Below are positions 41,612-53,900 of a stretch of 64,000 bases of DNA, one piece after another (within the stretch, counting starts at the first letter, position 1; each line of letters begins with the position of its first letter). The notes under the pieces were generated by a model. The model had not been told where the DNA came from, did no database searches, and saw nothing but the letters and a program-made list of their open reading frames with translations. A program made the position numbers and the translations under genes. Source of the stretch: Obelidium mucronatum (taxonomy: Eukaryota > Chytridiomycota > Chytridiomycetes > Chytridiales > Chytriomycetaceae); the NCBI GenBank assembly GCA_025765595.1, contig JAIVFH010000004.1, positions 62,001 through 126,000 of the forward strand, read 5' to 3'.

Positions 41612-43906
41612 TTACAATTCATCATTCTCCTCATCATCTGTAGATGTTCCAGAGAGTAACCGATACCGCCTCTCGGAAAACTTTTGCCACCCTTCCAGCT
41701 TGACTCTTTTAGCTGCCGTGGCGGCTGCAGCAGCAGATGCATCATTGGTTTCTTCTGACTTATCATCCGAAGCGGTTTCGGCAGGTGTATCAGCATCCGC
41801 CCCTTCTTCGTCATCATTCACCCACACTTCATCTTGTAATCGGAATGTGACGTCAGCAGATCGTCGAATATTCTCAACATGGCGTCGACTGTCCAACAAA
41901 AAGTCAAGAAATAGTCCAGCGGCTTTGGGATTCCGCTTCAAATCAAGAAGCGTGATGGCATTGGCCGTCGGCCGGATGAGGTCGATACTGGGATAAAAAT
42001 TCAAACCACGTTAAGGATGACACCAATACCACTCCCAATAAAACTTACATTAAAGAAAAGAAATCATAGACTGTGTATTGCTCCGGCACCTTGGTATACT
42101 GATGCTCCCAAAAGGTTTCAATCTCCAACAGCGAAACCAACCCATCTTCGTCAATATCTAAAACCCGGAACCAATAATACAGCCCAGGAACAGATGTTTT
42201 ATCTTCGACAGACATTATGAACGCTGAAGAAAAAAAAAAGTCAACTTAATTGTTTTTAAAAAAAAAGTACAATTAAAAAAATCACCCACCAACAAACTCC
42301 TTGAATCCAAAACACTTAATACGATTCCTCGCCAACATAGCTACAGTATTTGGATTCGCTTCATCATCAGTGCCACTGGCCGCTCCTCCTTCAGGAAGCA
42401 CAGGGACTCTCCCATAACACTCAATAACCCGAGCAAGAGCTGCATGAGACAGCCCACGATCACTGTATCGCTCCAAATCATGAAGAGTGAGGTACATGTC
42501 ATGGTCCTTGTCAAGTTCCCAGAACGCACAGTAGATAACATAGAAATCCTTGTAGGAGAAGGGCGGTGGGATATGGAGCCCAAGTGAATTTGTGGCGCTT
42601 TCAATATCAGCAATTATTTTGTAAATGCCAGCCGTTCGGAAATCGTGAAGGGAGAGGCGATTACGCCCGTGGAAGTGGGTAGAGTAAAATAGACGAACTA
42701 TGACAGTCTCAGCTGAGTGAAAATACTTGGTTAACAAAGAATAATCAAAAAATGCATAAGGCGAACACTCACTGAATCGCGCCTGGAAATCAGGAGACGA
42801 AGCCAAAAACGCAAAAGCAGTGTTATTTTCCAACACATCTATATGCAAGTAAAAACAACAAAAAATCAGCACAAAACTATCATATAAAAAACACACACAA
42901 ACCTTCAACAAATACTTTGAAATCATTTGGAACTAGCCACCGGTCATTTTTACCGCCAGACTTCAAGATTTCAAATGCAAGCGCTTCAACATCTGGGTTG
43001 TACCTCTGGTAAACACTCTCCACAAACAACTCAAACTCCTGCCACGTAACATTCCCACTGGTTTTTGCCTCCTCACTCATGGAGAGACACTTTTTGTGCA
43101 ATGCATACGTCAAGTGTCGTGGAATTCGGCAGCATATCGCCACAACTTCGAATTCCTCCCGTTTTAGAGAAACGGATTTCTGATGGTTCGCAATACTTCG
43201 TCGAGGTTGGTATGTCTCTGTAACAGTTTCTGTTGAGCCAGCAGACACGATTGGGAAAAAGATGGGCCTGGCAAGATCCTATAAACAAGAACCGTTAAAA
43301 AAATTAAAATGGATTTCAATAAGTCAGTAATTTACCAAAACGTAGTTTGCAAGCTTCTCCTTCTCTCCCATGGCAACCAAAGGCCGGAATGTTAATCGAG
43401 TTTGAAGAGCCTGAAGGGTCAGAGCAACTTGCTCGGATTTCGTTTCTACAGATGCATTGTCATTTGGGAAATCCAATTCAGTGACGTCTGTGCTGATGCT
43501 GGAACGACCAACACCGTCCTCCACAGCTACTACTGCTGCTGCTGGAGCTGCTGCTGCTGGTGCGACTGCTGTTGGTGCTGCTGTTGCTGTTGCTGTTGCA
43601 GAAACACCTTTGGGGCTCTCCTCGGCAGCAGAGGCAACTTCTTTGGAACTTGGTGGTTCTTCGCTAATTATTTCAATCGGTATCGGAACAATGGTTGGAA
43701 CAATGGTTGGGACGTGTGGTGCAGAGTTGGTTCCAGCAGTGCCTTTCGAGAACCGGGACAAAGCTTCTAGCGCCGAACTATCAAGAGTATTCAAACTAAT
43801 CGGAATTTCCAAGTCAGCTTCTTCGTCCACTGGGTGTTTCAAGATCAACAACCGCTACTGATGGAGATGATTCATCTGAGGCGATTTTGATGCTTTCTTC
43901 GGCCAT
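41612..43906 (-). CDS. PPP2R3: PP2A regulatory subunit B'' (PPP2R3 family), conserved region
   Basis: B'' subunits target and regulate protein phosphatase 2A and bind calcium through EF-hands. Family segments are clear: PRHLTYALHKKCL; YKDFYVIYCAFWELDKDHDMYL; EFVAFIMSVEDKTSVPGLYYWF; and DIDEDGLVSLLEIE (EF-hand). The exons join across introns with good signals: donor after YVL with acceptor before DLARPIFFPI; GAAG/ATGTG; TTCA/CTGAG; and GTTG/CGTTC. The C-terminus is acidic (STDDEENDEL). The upstream part from MAEESIKIASDESS changes frame near 43835-43850. The same gene probably continues into 44018-46070, giving a PR130-like protein with a long disordered N-terminal region; the junction (about 43910-44040) is not resolved. 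Confidence 0.85.
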
Positions 43907-44017
43907 AAACGCATCCCGTACTGCAGCATCAACAACGATACGTATAGGTTCTTGTTCCAAGTGACACGGCCGGTGATTCGCCAGTAGTGTCTTGAAGCGC
44001 AATAACAGTCAACAGTT

Positions 44018-46070
44018 TCAGTAACAGAATAAATCGGCTAGCTCATCGTCTTGAACTCGTTGTTCTTGTAGCACAGGACGTTCAGGCACAATCAAAGCAG
44101 CCGATTCCTTTGACTTGACAGCGATCTCAACACTGTCCTCCCAAGTTGAGATAATCTGAACAACTTCAACAGTGTCGAAATTGGCGGTAGCAGGAATAGC
44201 AACAGTTTGCGGTTGAACAAGACAATCTTGTTCCCCCACCTCCTGTTTCTCAATCACAGCCTCCTTCTCCTCCTCGACAACAACTGTCGCACTAACAACA
44301 TCATCAACTATCACAGCTTGTTGGTCCTGCTCCTCTTTAAGCCCTTGATCCTGTCCAATCAACTTCCCATCATCATATACCGGTGAAACGACAACATCCT
44401 CCTCCTCGGTAACCAATCCTTCCTCAACAACAGATTCGTCAGCCGCTAAAACTTGCTCAACAACAACATCAATCAACTCTGCAGACGTCAGTTGCTCTTC
44501 TCGTGGCAAAGCGACATTTTCCATATTACCTTTTGAGGAATTATCAATAACAAGAGAGTCGTCGAGGGGACGGAAAGTCTCTACCACCAAGTGCGGAGGA
44601 ACCGGAGACGACGACGGTTCTTCTTTTAATGAGCTTGGACTGGATGGAGCCGACGAATCCACTTCTTGAACTTCATGAGACGTTGTTTCTACAATCAAAA
44701 CTTCATCCAAAGAGGAAGGTGATGAAGACGGGGATGAGGAGGAGGAGGAAGGAATCGACGAGGAAACCAGTAGATCCGGAGACGAAGAAGATAATATCTG
44801 ATTCTCTTGTTGATGCGACTCTTCCACATTCAAAGAAACGTCTTTGGTTGCTGTTGACGTTGAAGCAGTTGATTCCGGGAGTTGCTCATTTTTTAGAGCA
44901 GCTGTTTCCAAAATTGTGGAGCTTGACGATGCAGATGCATGAGTTGCTTGAACTTCCTCTGGGGATAAAACCACGGCTGTGGTCGCAAACGGAGGGAATA
45001 GAGTCGCCAAAGGTGAAGACAAACGTTTGGAATTGGTTGAAGACATTCGTTCGCTAGACAAGCGCTTCTGCAGATTTTCACTGGATAAACGTTTCGGCTC
45101 CGGAGATGGGATATGGAAAGGATGATGCAGGTTGGTTGGGGAATCAATGGTATTGTTGGCGTTATTAATTTGTAATTGTTGAAGCTCCACAACAAGAGAG
45201 TCTGAGGAGTCTGTTCGCTTTTGTTTCCGATTGGAGGTGGGTTTCGGTGATTCGATTAGTGTTGATGAGCTGTCTTCATCATGGTTTGATGTTGCGGAAA
45301 TTGTATTGGTAGATCTGATCAATTTAAATTGGTTAAGGCTTTGGCATATCCAATTACTCAAAACTAAACGCTTACTTGATGTCCTTGAGAAACTCCGCCG
45401 GGGATACAGATGTTGGAGTAGTGGTAGTAAGAGAGTTGATCATTGACGAATGACGACGAATGACTTTCGATATTGGTGAGACAATGTTCTCAGAGATGGA
45501 GTCAATAATAAGTGACGTTGTTGAAATTGACGCCGGCATTGAGTTTCGGCGAAGTTGGACTGGATTAGCAGGCTTAATGTAGTCAGACTGAGGTAGTTGT
45601 GGCTGTTCTGGCAGTTGTGGTTGTGGTTGTGGGTGCTCTTGTGGTTGTTCTGGTTGCGCTTCTTTAAGTTGCACCGCCTCTTGCATGCTATCGTTTTGCG
45701 GCGCCGCTGCTGGCCGCCCGAGCGGAGAGTTTGCCGCCGGCCGATCCACGACGACGGGCTGGCTCGCCACCGCCGGCGCGGCAAACATGCGGCCGAGCAG
45801 CGAGCGGCTCTTTGCCTTCTTCGGCTCCGGCGCCGACGCCGCCCGCAGCATCGCCACGCCGCCGCTGCGCCCGCCGCTCTTCGCCGAACTGCGGCGCCGC
45901 CGTCCGCGGAACGACGGCCCCCGCTCGTCGTCGCTAACGTTTCCCGGCGCCACGGCGTCCGCCAGCGCGCCGCCGTTCGCCGAACCCGGGCGCGGCGCGG
46001 GCGCAGGAGCAGGCGGCGGCGGCGTCGGCGAGGGCGAAGGGGAACTCCACTTGGCGAACCACTTCTTCAT
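44018..46070 (-). CDS. Disordered Ser/Glu/Val-rich protein, probable N-terminal part of the PP2A B'' gene
   Basis: The ATG at 46070 opens MKKWFAKWSSPSPSP. Exon 1 (46070-45376) is joined to 45314 onward by a GTAAGC/CAG intron that keeps frame. The product is low complexity: a GC-rich Pro/Ala/Arg region, then Ser-rich stretches with several basophilic sites (RRNSMP, RRHSSM, KRLSSE), then a Glu/Val/Thr-rich end similar in style to the LRR protein at the left edge. The frame stops at 44018, but similar composition continues in other frames into the PP2A B'' gene, with no second promoter evident, so a single gene is likely. No folded domain is seen. Confidence 0.6.
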
Positions 46071-46439
46071 TCTCCCCTTAATTTTGTTTCTGATTCAAAT
46101 CTGCAATGAATTATGAAGAGGCCAAAGATGAAAAGTCCCCCCTTCCGACTCCAAATTACCAAGTATTTGGCGTGGCAATGCTGTGTTGCGAGGCGATCCG
46201 AATGAAAACCCCAAGACCTGCTCTCTGCCAGCACCAGAAGTGCCTCCCAGTCGCACAAGCCCGGAAAACTGTATTTGTCACCTGAGCAAAAAGTCAAGTG
46301 CACGGAATGACCGCACGGTTCCTCACTTCAAACTACTTCAACTATGCACTTATATTCAACTTACTGTACTACCAAAAAAAAAACCCCCAATATGGAGAAA
46401 ATTTGAAAGACACACACAGACACAGCCAAACCTTTTCCC
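46071..46439. other. Spacer between the B'' gene start and the TPPP 3' end
   Basis: 369 bp between two minus-strand genes; it would contain the promoter of the gene starting at 46070. No conserved element was noticed. Confidence 0.4.
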
Positions 46440-47737
46440 TCATGTCCGAAGAATCTGCTTCAAATCTTTCACGTCACCTCCGCGGTATTTTGATTCACCT
46501 CCAGATCCCAACGGAGCCGAATCTCGACCCGCCAATCCTCTACCTGTACCGTCTGCATTGAAACGGTGCTTGTGAGCGCCAGTATAGTCTTTCGTGTTTG
46601 TCAGTCGATCGAATACCGATGCTTTCTGTTGCATCACGTAAGGAAAATCGGCACATGGATATCAAAAAGAAAAACATCAAACACAAACCGATGAAGAAAC
46701 AGAAGAATTCTTTGTTGCAAGAGATTGCTGACTAGATGCCAATGAAGAAGAAGTCGTGTAATTGGCCGACTGTTGAGTTGCACGACGGCCAGCAACTGGC
46801 GTCTTTTTTGGTGCATTCGTGATGTTTTCTAAAAGCAAATGCATATTTTGAGAATCGTGTTCACGTTGCAGTAAAAACATATTTTTTTTTCTTTATCATA
46901 CATACCCAATCGCTCCTCAGACTGAGTCAAAACACTCTGTCTCTTCCCACTTGCAACCGTCGACGTACGATTCTTTTCAGTTGTAGTAATAGGTCTCGAA
47001 TTTTGTGGGACCGATGGACGCTGGACTGCAATATCTCTGCTCACAATCTTGCCAAGTGTGTCGGTTCTTGAAATTGTGTCTCGGCCTTGTAATCCTAAAC
47101 CACGACCTGCGCTGTCGAATCGGTTCTTGTGGCTTCCAGTGTATCCATTCACGTCAGTTAATCTGTCCAAAACAGCGTCTTTTTGAACAGCCTGTGTTTT
47201 TTTTTTGAGGTAAAGTTTTTTTAAGCCCTGTATTAAGTCACGAAGATGAAAAAGAAAAGCACTCAACTGTAGCCTTCGACACGGGCCCATGAGCTCTCAC
47301 ACAAACATCATACATGACTTGCGTAAAAGCATCTTGTGCATGCTTCTCGGCATACTTTTTCTCCGCCACCATCTTGAGGGCGGCTTGGAATTCTTCCCAA
47401 TCGATTCGACGGCTGTTTTTTGCCTTGACCTTGTTGAAAATAATGTCGATTTCAGTTGACGTGATTTTCTTGTTGTCAATGAGGTTGCTGTCGCGTGCAA
47501 ACTTTGCTGGAGGGAGGGGAGGGAGGGAGGGGGGCGTCGGAAGAGGAAATTGAATTTATTTGAATAGTCAGTTTTTTGCTAAATAGTTATTCTTTGTGCA
47601 CAAGTCAACTGACCCCATTTGGCGCCGTCCATTGTACTTCCGCCAGTGAGGGAATCCAAGGAGGAACCAACAGAGCCGCGTCCGAAAGCGCAGAATCGTT
47701 CAAATGTGTTTCGTAACTCGAAAACTGTTGCTGCCAT
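46440..47737 (-). CDS. TPPP: TPPP/p25-alpha-like protein with duplicated C-terminal motif
   Basis: p25-alpha proteins bind and bundle microtubules and are tied to cilia and flagella. The ATG at 47737 starts MAATVFELRNTFERFCAFG. Exon 1 ends at 47614 (donor GTCAGT); exon 2 starts with AKFARDSNLIDNKKITSTEID and contains NSRRIDWEEFQAAL, the p25-alpha core. The diagnostic C-terminal motif occurs twice: DRLTDVNGYTGSHKNRFDSAG with GLGLQGRD, and, after a Ser/Thr-rich linker, DRLTNTKDYTGAHKHRF with GRGLAGRD just before the stop. Five exons join in frame with no breaks. Typical animal TPPP has this motif once. With RSP4/6 nearby, it argues for a flagellated cell stage. Confidence 0.9.
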
Positions 47738-49511
47738 AATTTTGTGTGTTTTTGTGAGTTCTTTTTTTTTTTTTTTTGAGAATGTTTTCTTTTGCTTCCA
47801 TAAGTTAAAAATAGAACAGGGCAATGACTCACCCAACTATCGTTAAATAAATAAATAAAAAGTGCAAAAAAAAAACATCAACCAAGATGCGAGGAAATAT
47901 GTTCCGTTCCCTGCCGAAGCAAAGCATCGCGAACCTAGCTGCTTTAAGCCAAAATACAACTGCCCCGAGAGTCGTGCACATGTCCAAGGCGTCTCTGAAT
48001 TCGCTCTTGTTTAACCAAGCGGGCGCTTCATCTGCTCCATTCTCAACATCATGCTCCATCAAATAACTGCAACAATGCCGGATCTAAATCATCTATCCCA
48101 TCAACATATTCTGGACCGCAATCAACGCTATCGACGACTGCTGTGGTATGGAGAGAGAGACCTTGATCTTCGAGAGATGAAATCTAAAAAAGAAAACTGC
48201 AAAAACCAAAAAAAACATTTATTCAGCTGTCAAACGTACCAGTTGCTCTAGCAAATGGATTCATGTCTGACTGGTCCTTGTCGTCTCTTCTGCTCTCGAA
48301 AGTGGACATGAGTGATGGTTAGTTTTTTGAGTCCCCTTTTCGATGGTTCGTTTTCCCTCCTTTTTTTTTTCTTGCACTCTCCCCACTTCCAATACACAGC
48401 CGCCCCCCCTTTTTCTCCTTTCCTTTCTTTTTTTTTTGTATTTATCCACACCTCCCTTTTTTTTTTCTTCCCAAATCTAGATGAATAATATTTTCCCTTT
48501 TTGTTGACTCTACCTTTTTTATCCATTCAAGATTCCTGAATTTGGGGAGGGGGTTTTCTCTTTTTTTTTTTTTATTTTCTAAAAAACATATTCCTCACAC
48601 CACATACCAAAAAATAACACACTATTCATCAAAGCTTGACTTTTTTTTTCTTTCGTATTTCCGTCCCTCCCCCCCATCTCTTCTTTTTATTCTTCTCTCC
48701 CACTCAAATCAAACCTTTTTTTTCATACCATTTTCTTTTCTGTTCTTTTTCTTTAGAAATAGCCACTTAAAACTTCCCTTTCCTCTCTTTCCTCCTACAA
48801 AACAAGAAGTTTTTTTTATGGCTCACATTACTTTTCTTCTCTTTTTTTTCCATCAAAGATCACTGAAAAGTTTCAATGCCTTTCCTTTTACGTTGTTGTT
48901 GTTCTGTTGTTTTGTTGTTTTTTGTTGTTTTTTTTTTTCTTTATCCCTGCTATCGTTCCCACTCTCTCTCTCTCTCTCTCCTATATTTGCTTTATTTCTT
49001 TTGTTTGTTGATGGGTTTCTTTCTTCAAAGGGTAGACGTCTAAGTGGTTTACGTTTTTAAGTTGTTGGGTGGCTGGTTGGAAGAGTTGCCGTTGAAGAAA
49101 GCAAGCAAGAAACTTGATGAAAAAAAGAGAGAGATAAAAATAAAAAAAAATATATATCCTATATGTATTGATTGATCCCCAGCATTATAAAAAAGTTGTT
49201 TTGGTATATTATTTCAATGGATGCAGTGGAGATATGAGTACAGGACTGTGTTGCAGATAATGATAAGACATTTGTCTTTGGGCTTTCAAGCCGCTTGGCA
49301 AGCCCAGGGGCTATCAAAAAGCAACAACAGCGGAAACAACAACCGAAACCAAAAACGACAACGGACACTTCTGGAGTGCTTGGGCATGCAGCGTGATTGT
49401 CATCACGTGACAGATGTGACAGGTGCCACCCTGATTCAACAGAGTGCGATGTGGTTGCAAGCGAGATCAGAAAAGTTGTACAAAAAATCTCACCCAGCAC
49501 CCAGCACAGCC
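47738..49511. other. Long gene-poor interval with pyrimidine-rich tract
   Basis: Apart from one small frame (47887-48066), no gene is supported. From about 48340 to 49020 the + strand is almost purely T/C with many poly-T runs and a (CT)n array at 48962-48981. It may be leader or promoter of the PH-domain gene. An ATG at 49221 is in frame with that gene, but the extra 97 residues look non-coding. Confidence 0.5.
47887..48066 (+). CDS. Small frame resembling a mitochondrial presequence (doubtful)
   Basis: 59 codons from ATG to TAA. The product MRGNMFRSLPKQSIANLAAL and onward has Arg/Lys/Ser, no acidic residues, and a PFSTS near the end, as in matrix-targeting sequences. It is divergent to the TPPP gene. 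It could be the first exon of a gene whose remaining exons I cannot find (a Ser/Thr-rich frame continues to about 48170), or chance. Confidence 0.25.
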   Translation: MRGNMFRSLPKQSIANLAALSQNTTAPRVVHMSKASLNSLLFNQAGASSAPFSTSCSIK

Positions 49512-50744
49512 ATGTCCACCACCACCAGCACCACCACCGCCACCCCCAACATTGCGCGCAAGAACTCGAATGCGCACCGACTGGACACGCTGCTGGCGTC
49601 GATGCGCGCCGAGTTTGAGCGCGACGACTTTTCGCCGCCCGTGTCGCCGGCGCCGCAGTCGCAGCCGGAGTCGGCGGATAGTTTTATTGCGCCGCTGTTT
49701 GTCGGAGCGGAGAGCACGCTGGCGCACCTCGCGGCGGGCGGCGGGCTTGCGCACGCGGGGCCGCTGCTGAAGCTGAGCGGGTCGGGCGCGTGGCGGCCGC
49801 GGTTCTTTGCGCTGACTGTCGACGCGCGGCTGTTCCTCTTCCGCGCGGGTGCGCGCGCGTCGACGGCGCCGGTGACGTTTCTGCCGCTGGCGGCGGCGGG
49901 CGGCTTCTTCAACGCGCTGCTCAACGCGTGGGTGCTGACCGTCGCCGGCGCCGGCCGCGACTCGAGCGGCGCCGTCGTGCGGCGCGAGTGGACGCTGAGC
50001 TGCGGCGCGAGCGAGCCCGTCTTTGCCGAGTGGCGCGCGCGTCTGGCCGCCGCCGTCCCGTTCGCCGCCGCGCCGCCGCCGCGAACGCCGCGCTGCGAGT
50101 CGCTGGCGCCGCACGAGTCGGCGCTCGCCCGCTCGAACTCGCTGCGCCTCCGCAGTCCGCCCGCCGACGCCGACGCCGCCGCCCCGCGTCTGTCGCGGTC
50201 AGCGACGTCAATCACAAGCAAGTACCTGGCGCGGACAACGCCCCCGGCGGCACACCCACACTCAAGCCACCCGAGTCTGGACCGGCCAACGTCAGCTGAC
50301 CCCAGTCTCGACAGCGTGCCCTCGCTCACTGGATCAAATCAAAACAGGTACTCGGGCCACTCTGGAAACTCGTCATTTGTAATTGCCCCTGCTCCTTCGT
50401 CACGCGCATTCTCAAACCTTCCTGCCGTCTTGGAGCACAGAGCTGCCAGTCTCGATGTGCAGATTGTTCCATCTTCTCTTCGATTTCCATCATCAAGCAA
50501 TAGTCGAAGGAACCTGAGCTTTGATGTACCGCGAAGCAATGTGAACGATGATGGTGATGTGGAGGGGATGATGAAGGCAGGTGCGCCACATCATGTTGGT
50601 TCCCACCAAGACAACAATGTCAACATCAACATCAACAACAACAACAACAACACAAAAAGAATGACGCTACCAGCACGAAACAAGCTGGATGGTGGAACAA
50701 TCTGTTCAAAAAAGGAAACCAACAACATTTTGCCTCATGAATAA
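49512..50744 (+). CDS. PH-domain protein, otherwise disordered
   Basis: From the ATG at 49512 (MSTTTSTTTATPNIARKNS) the product is about 410 aa. Residues about 80-180 look like a pleckstrin-homology domain: GPLLKLSGSGAWRPRFFALT, DARLFLFRAG, then a long strand region with WVLTVAG and a final helix VFAEWRARLAAAV. Such domains bind phosphoinositides or proteins at membranes. The rest is Ser/Pro/Asn-rich with sites such as ARKNSNA and SRRNLSF. The PH region (49550-50200) is extremely GC-rich, which produces long open antisense frames that I reject. An in-frame ATG at 49221 would add 97 residues of non-coding appearance. No clear orthologue. Confidence 0.75.
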   Translation: MSTTTSTTTATPNIARKNSNAHRLDTLLASMRAEFERDDFSPPVSPAPQSQPESADSFIAPLFVGAESTLAHLAAGGGLAHAGPLLKLSGSGAWRPRFFALTVDARLFLFRAGARASTAPVTFLPLAAAGGFFNALLNAWVLTVAGAGRDSSGAVVRREWTLSCGASEPVFAEWRARLAAAVPFAAAPPPRTPRCESLAPHESALARSNSLRLRSPPADADAAAPRLSRSATSITSKYLARTTPPAAHPHSSHPSLDRPTSADPSLDSVPSLTGSNQNRYSGHSGNSSFVIAPAPSSRAFSNLPAVLEHRAASLDVQIVPSSLRFPSSSNSRRNLSFDVPRSNVNDDGDVEGMMKAGAPHHVGSHQDNNVNININNNNNNTKRMTLPARNKLDGGTICSKKETNNILPHE

Positions 50745-50922
50745 TATATGTATGTAATAGTGTGTTTAAAAAAAGTCTATGAATTTATTATTGAAAAGAT
50801 CAAGTAAAACATTTATCTATTTGACCTCAATTTCATACCTACTCCTTTTGTCTGTGATCTTCAAATTGTGAAAGCGCCAAGCGAAATAAAAAGAATTCAA
50901 CAAACTCCACATCACCAAACCA

Positions 50923-53900
50923 ATGTCTTCAGCACCGCCGCCGCACGACGAAGACATCATCGTGTTTGTGGCGGACACCGGCCGGCGCGCCACACTCTCC
51001 GCATCGGCCCTTCGAGGCGCCGCAGGCGGCAAAGAGGACGTGGTGGCTGTTGTTGCTGCCGCGCTGGGTCTCTCTGCGCCAGACTTGATTGTGCTGGGTC
51101 TCGACGGAAAAGCGGCGCTTGAAAATGTTAGCGGCGGTCTGATGGTCTTTACAAAGAGCGTCCTCTCAAACGAGTCCAGTAGCGATATTACAAACTCAGA
51201 TATCAACATATCTATGAGCCCTCTACCTCCGATACAAAGTAAGATGGCGCAACATGCTTACATTCCAGCCCCTTTCGAGGTTTCTGATTTGCGGGGGCTC
51301 TCTTATCTGTTACAGCTCTTGTACCACTCCTCTATTCAACAAACGAGTCTCCAAGTTCACTTCTGGATGCCTGCTACGCGTCTTTCAAGTCAAATGTAGA
51401 TTACGCAAAGGGAGTTGTAGCATCCGCTGAAGAGAATGCCCGAAAGATGGATGAGCTGTTGGAAGGTTCGAGTGTTTTGATCGAAGGGAATGATTTTTTG
51501 ATCTCTTTCCCCACCCACCCCACAGAGCAAAGAGTGCAATCTCTAGCACTTCGAATTGCTGTACAGAGTTTGCAAATGCACTGCAAGTGGGTCCCCGCCC
51601 CCCTTTTTTTTTGTTTCTTTTGAACTGGGTTTATTAATCAAAAACAACGCCAAATTAAAAAAAAAAAAAAGACCAGCGTGTGATGCATTTGATTCGTTCA
51701 TAGCTCATACTCAAAAGGAAATTGCGAAAAACTTTGGATTGATTCAGAGGTGAGTGAATTGCGTGTGTGGTCTTCTGTGTGAATGAGCAACTGATCCACA
51801 AGTTCACAGCTTCCCCTCAGATTTACAGGCACTCCATCGAATACCTGTTCACCCAAAGATTGCGTCCAGGAAATCCAGTGCAGCAGCAACAGCAAATCAA
51901 GATGATGATAATAACGATGGCGATTCTCGATTCTTGTCTGATTACGTTCCAGAAGAAAAGTTGCTTCTTTGGGCGGATAAATGCCGATTGGGACATGGTT
52001 TGTTTTTTAATGTATTCTTCACATGTTTCCATTCAATTCTGAGATATATTCTCACCAGAGGAATTTGTCAAGAAGACTATGGCTTTATCCGAAGTAGTCA
52101 AAACCTTGAAATCTGGATCCGAAATGGAAGCAAGCAATGGCCTTGATATTGAGTATGAAAACCTTAAGAATCGGGAAATTTTCAAGCTCACCTCTATATT
52201 TTAGTTTTGAAACGCTCACATCTCAAACCTCATCCGCGCAATCCAATCTCGCCAACCTGCGACAAACCCTTCAGCTTCTTATAAGAGATTTCACACGTGT
52301 TCAGTCTATTCTGCAAGACTTACGGAATCGGGATGACCACCGCCCCAACAACAACAGCAACTACCACCAAGCCCAACAAATCGATCAAAAAACCCTTACC
52401 GCCCTACACCACCTCCAAGAAATCCACACCAAAGAATACATCCCCTCCCTCACCACCACAGCCACCCACATCTCCAACCTCTTCACCACCCTCCACACCT
52501 CCAAACTCCACGCCACAAGCGCCCTCCGATCCCGCCTCCGCAGCATCAGCCACCTCCAAACCCTCTTGAGCAACACAATCGCACCCGGCATGACACGGTT
52601 GAACCAGAACCTGACAAGCATGAGTCAAGCATTTGGGCAGCTGTTGCATGTCCATCGGATGCCGGCCGCCTGGGGCGCCGCGATGGTTGAAATCGTGCGG
52701 AGGAGAGAGTTTGTGAGGGTGTTGGTGGCACGGGCTGAGTCTGTGGCGAGTGGTTTCGCGCGTGTTGGGGAGATTGAAAAGAGGCGGCGGGAGACTTTTG
52801 ATGGTGAGATTAGCAAGTATTTGCCTCGGGTTGTTGTTGGAGAGAAGGGGAATGGGTTGGTGGTGGTGCAAGGGTTGGATGAAGGGGTGCCGAAGGTGGA
52901 AGTGAGGGTTGTTAAAGGTGGGGATTTGTTGCCGAGGATTGGGAGAACTGATGTTTATGGTAGGAAACTCTTTTTTTTTTTTTTTTCTTTCTTTCTTTGA
53001 TTAACCAAGTCTCTGTCTTTTTTTTTTTTTTAAACAATTTAAAAAAAACAAGAATTCGAACAATTCATTTCTCAGATTCGAGCGGCAATGACAGACGTGG
53101 ATCCATCCTCATCCACTGTACCTTCAACGAACCAAACATTAACGTCATCACATACTTCTTCAGCTGCTGGAAACCCGGCCGATTCAATCTCTAAACTACA
53201 AGCGACAATGACGAAAATGATTCCTCAAATCGATGCAGTGGCAGGCGAATTTGATCGACAGCTCGCAAAGTCTGGATTCGGAGGCGGTGGAGCTGGTGGA
53301 GGAGGAGGTGACCGAGTGGGGAAATTGGAGGAAGAAAATGCCAGATTGAGAGCGGAATTAAATGCCTTAAAAAGCGGCGGCGGTGGCAGCCTTGCGCGAA
53401 ATCAGCAGGCTAGCGGGGGTGTGGGAAGTCCTGTTCCTCCTGCGACGCCGTCAACATCAGCTCCTGTATCCGCACGGAAGAGTATTGTGGCAAAAGCCAT
53501 GAGTGCTGGGAACTTTGATGGGGATTGGGCGAAAGCAGAGGAGACTATACGGGTATGTTGAAAACACGACTGACTTGGATTTGAAATCAGCATTCAACAA
53601 ACCTCTATATTTTTTCGTTTTTTTTTCTTTATTATAGGCGTATGAGTCCCGTATCAGAACTTTAGAAGATCTCCTGCAGCGAAGCTATCATATGGAAAAA
53701 TCCCACATGAACAATTCGGCAGCATCTTTGGCTCCCACAGATCCCGTAATTTTGCAGCAACTACAGAATGAAAACTCAACATTGCGAACACGCCTGTCAG
53801 TCTTGGAATCTCAATTTAATACCACGAGTTCGTCTCTCCAGAGTTATGAGGTGAAACTGAAAGAAGTGCGATCAGATCGAGAGAACTTGAGGACACTGCT

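Noticed and set aside
48340..49060. The open frame in the T/C-rich tract (48542-49060) as a membrane protein
   Set aside because: Its Phe/Leu/Ser-rich sequence follows directly from poly-T and CT repeats; no start context or conserved segment.
49467..50329. Long minus-strand open frames opposite the PH-domain gene
   Set aside because: They exist because the sense strand is very GC-rich with few stop codons; the Arg-rich products match nothing and have no splice context.
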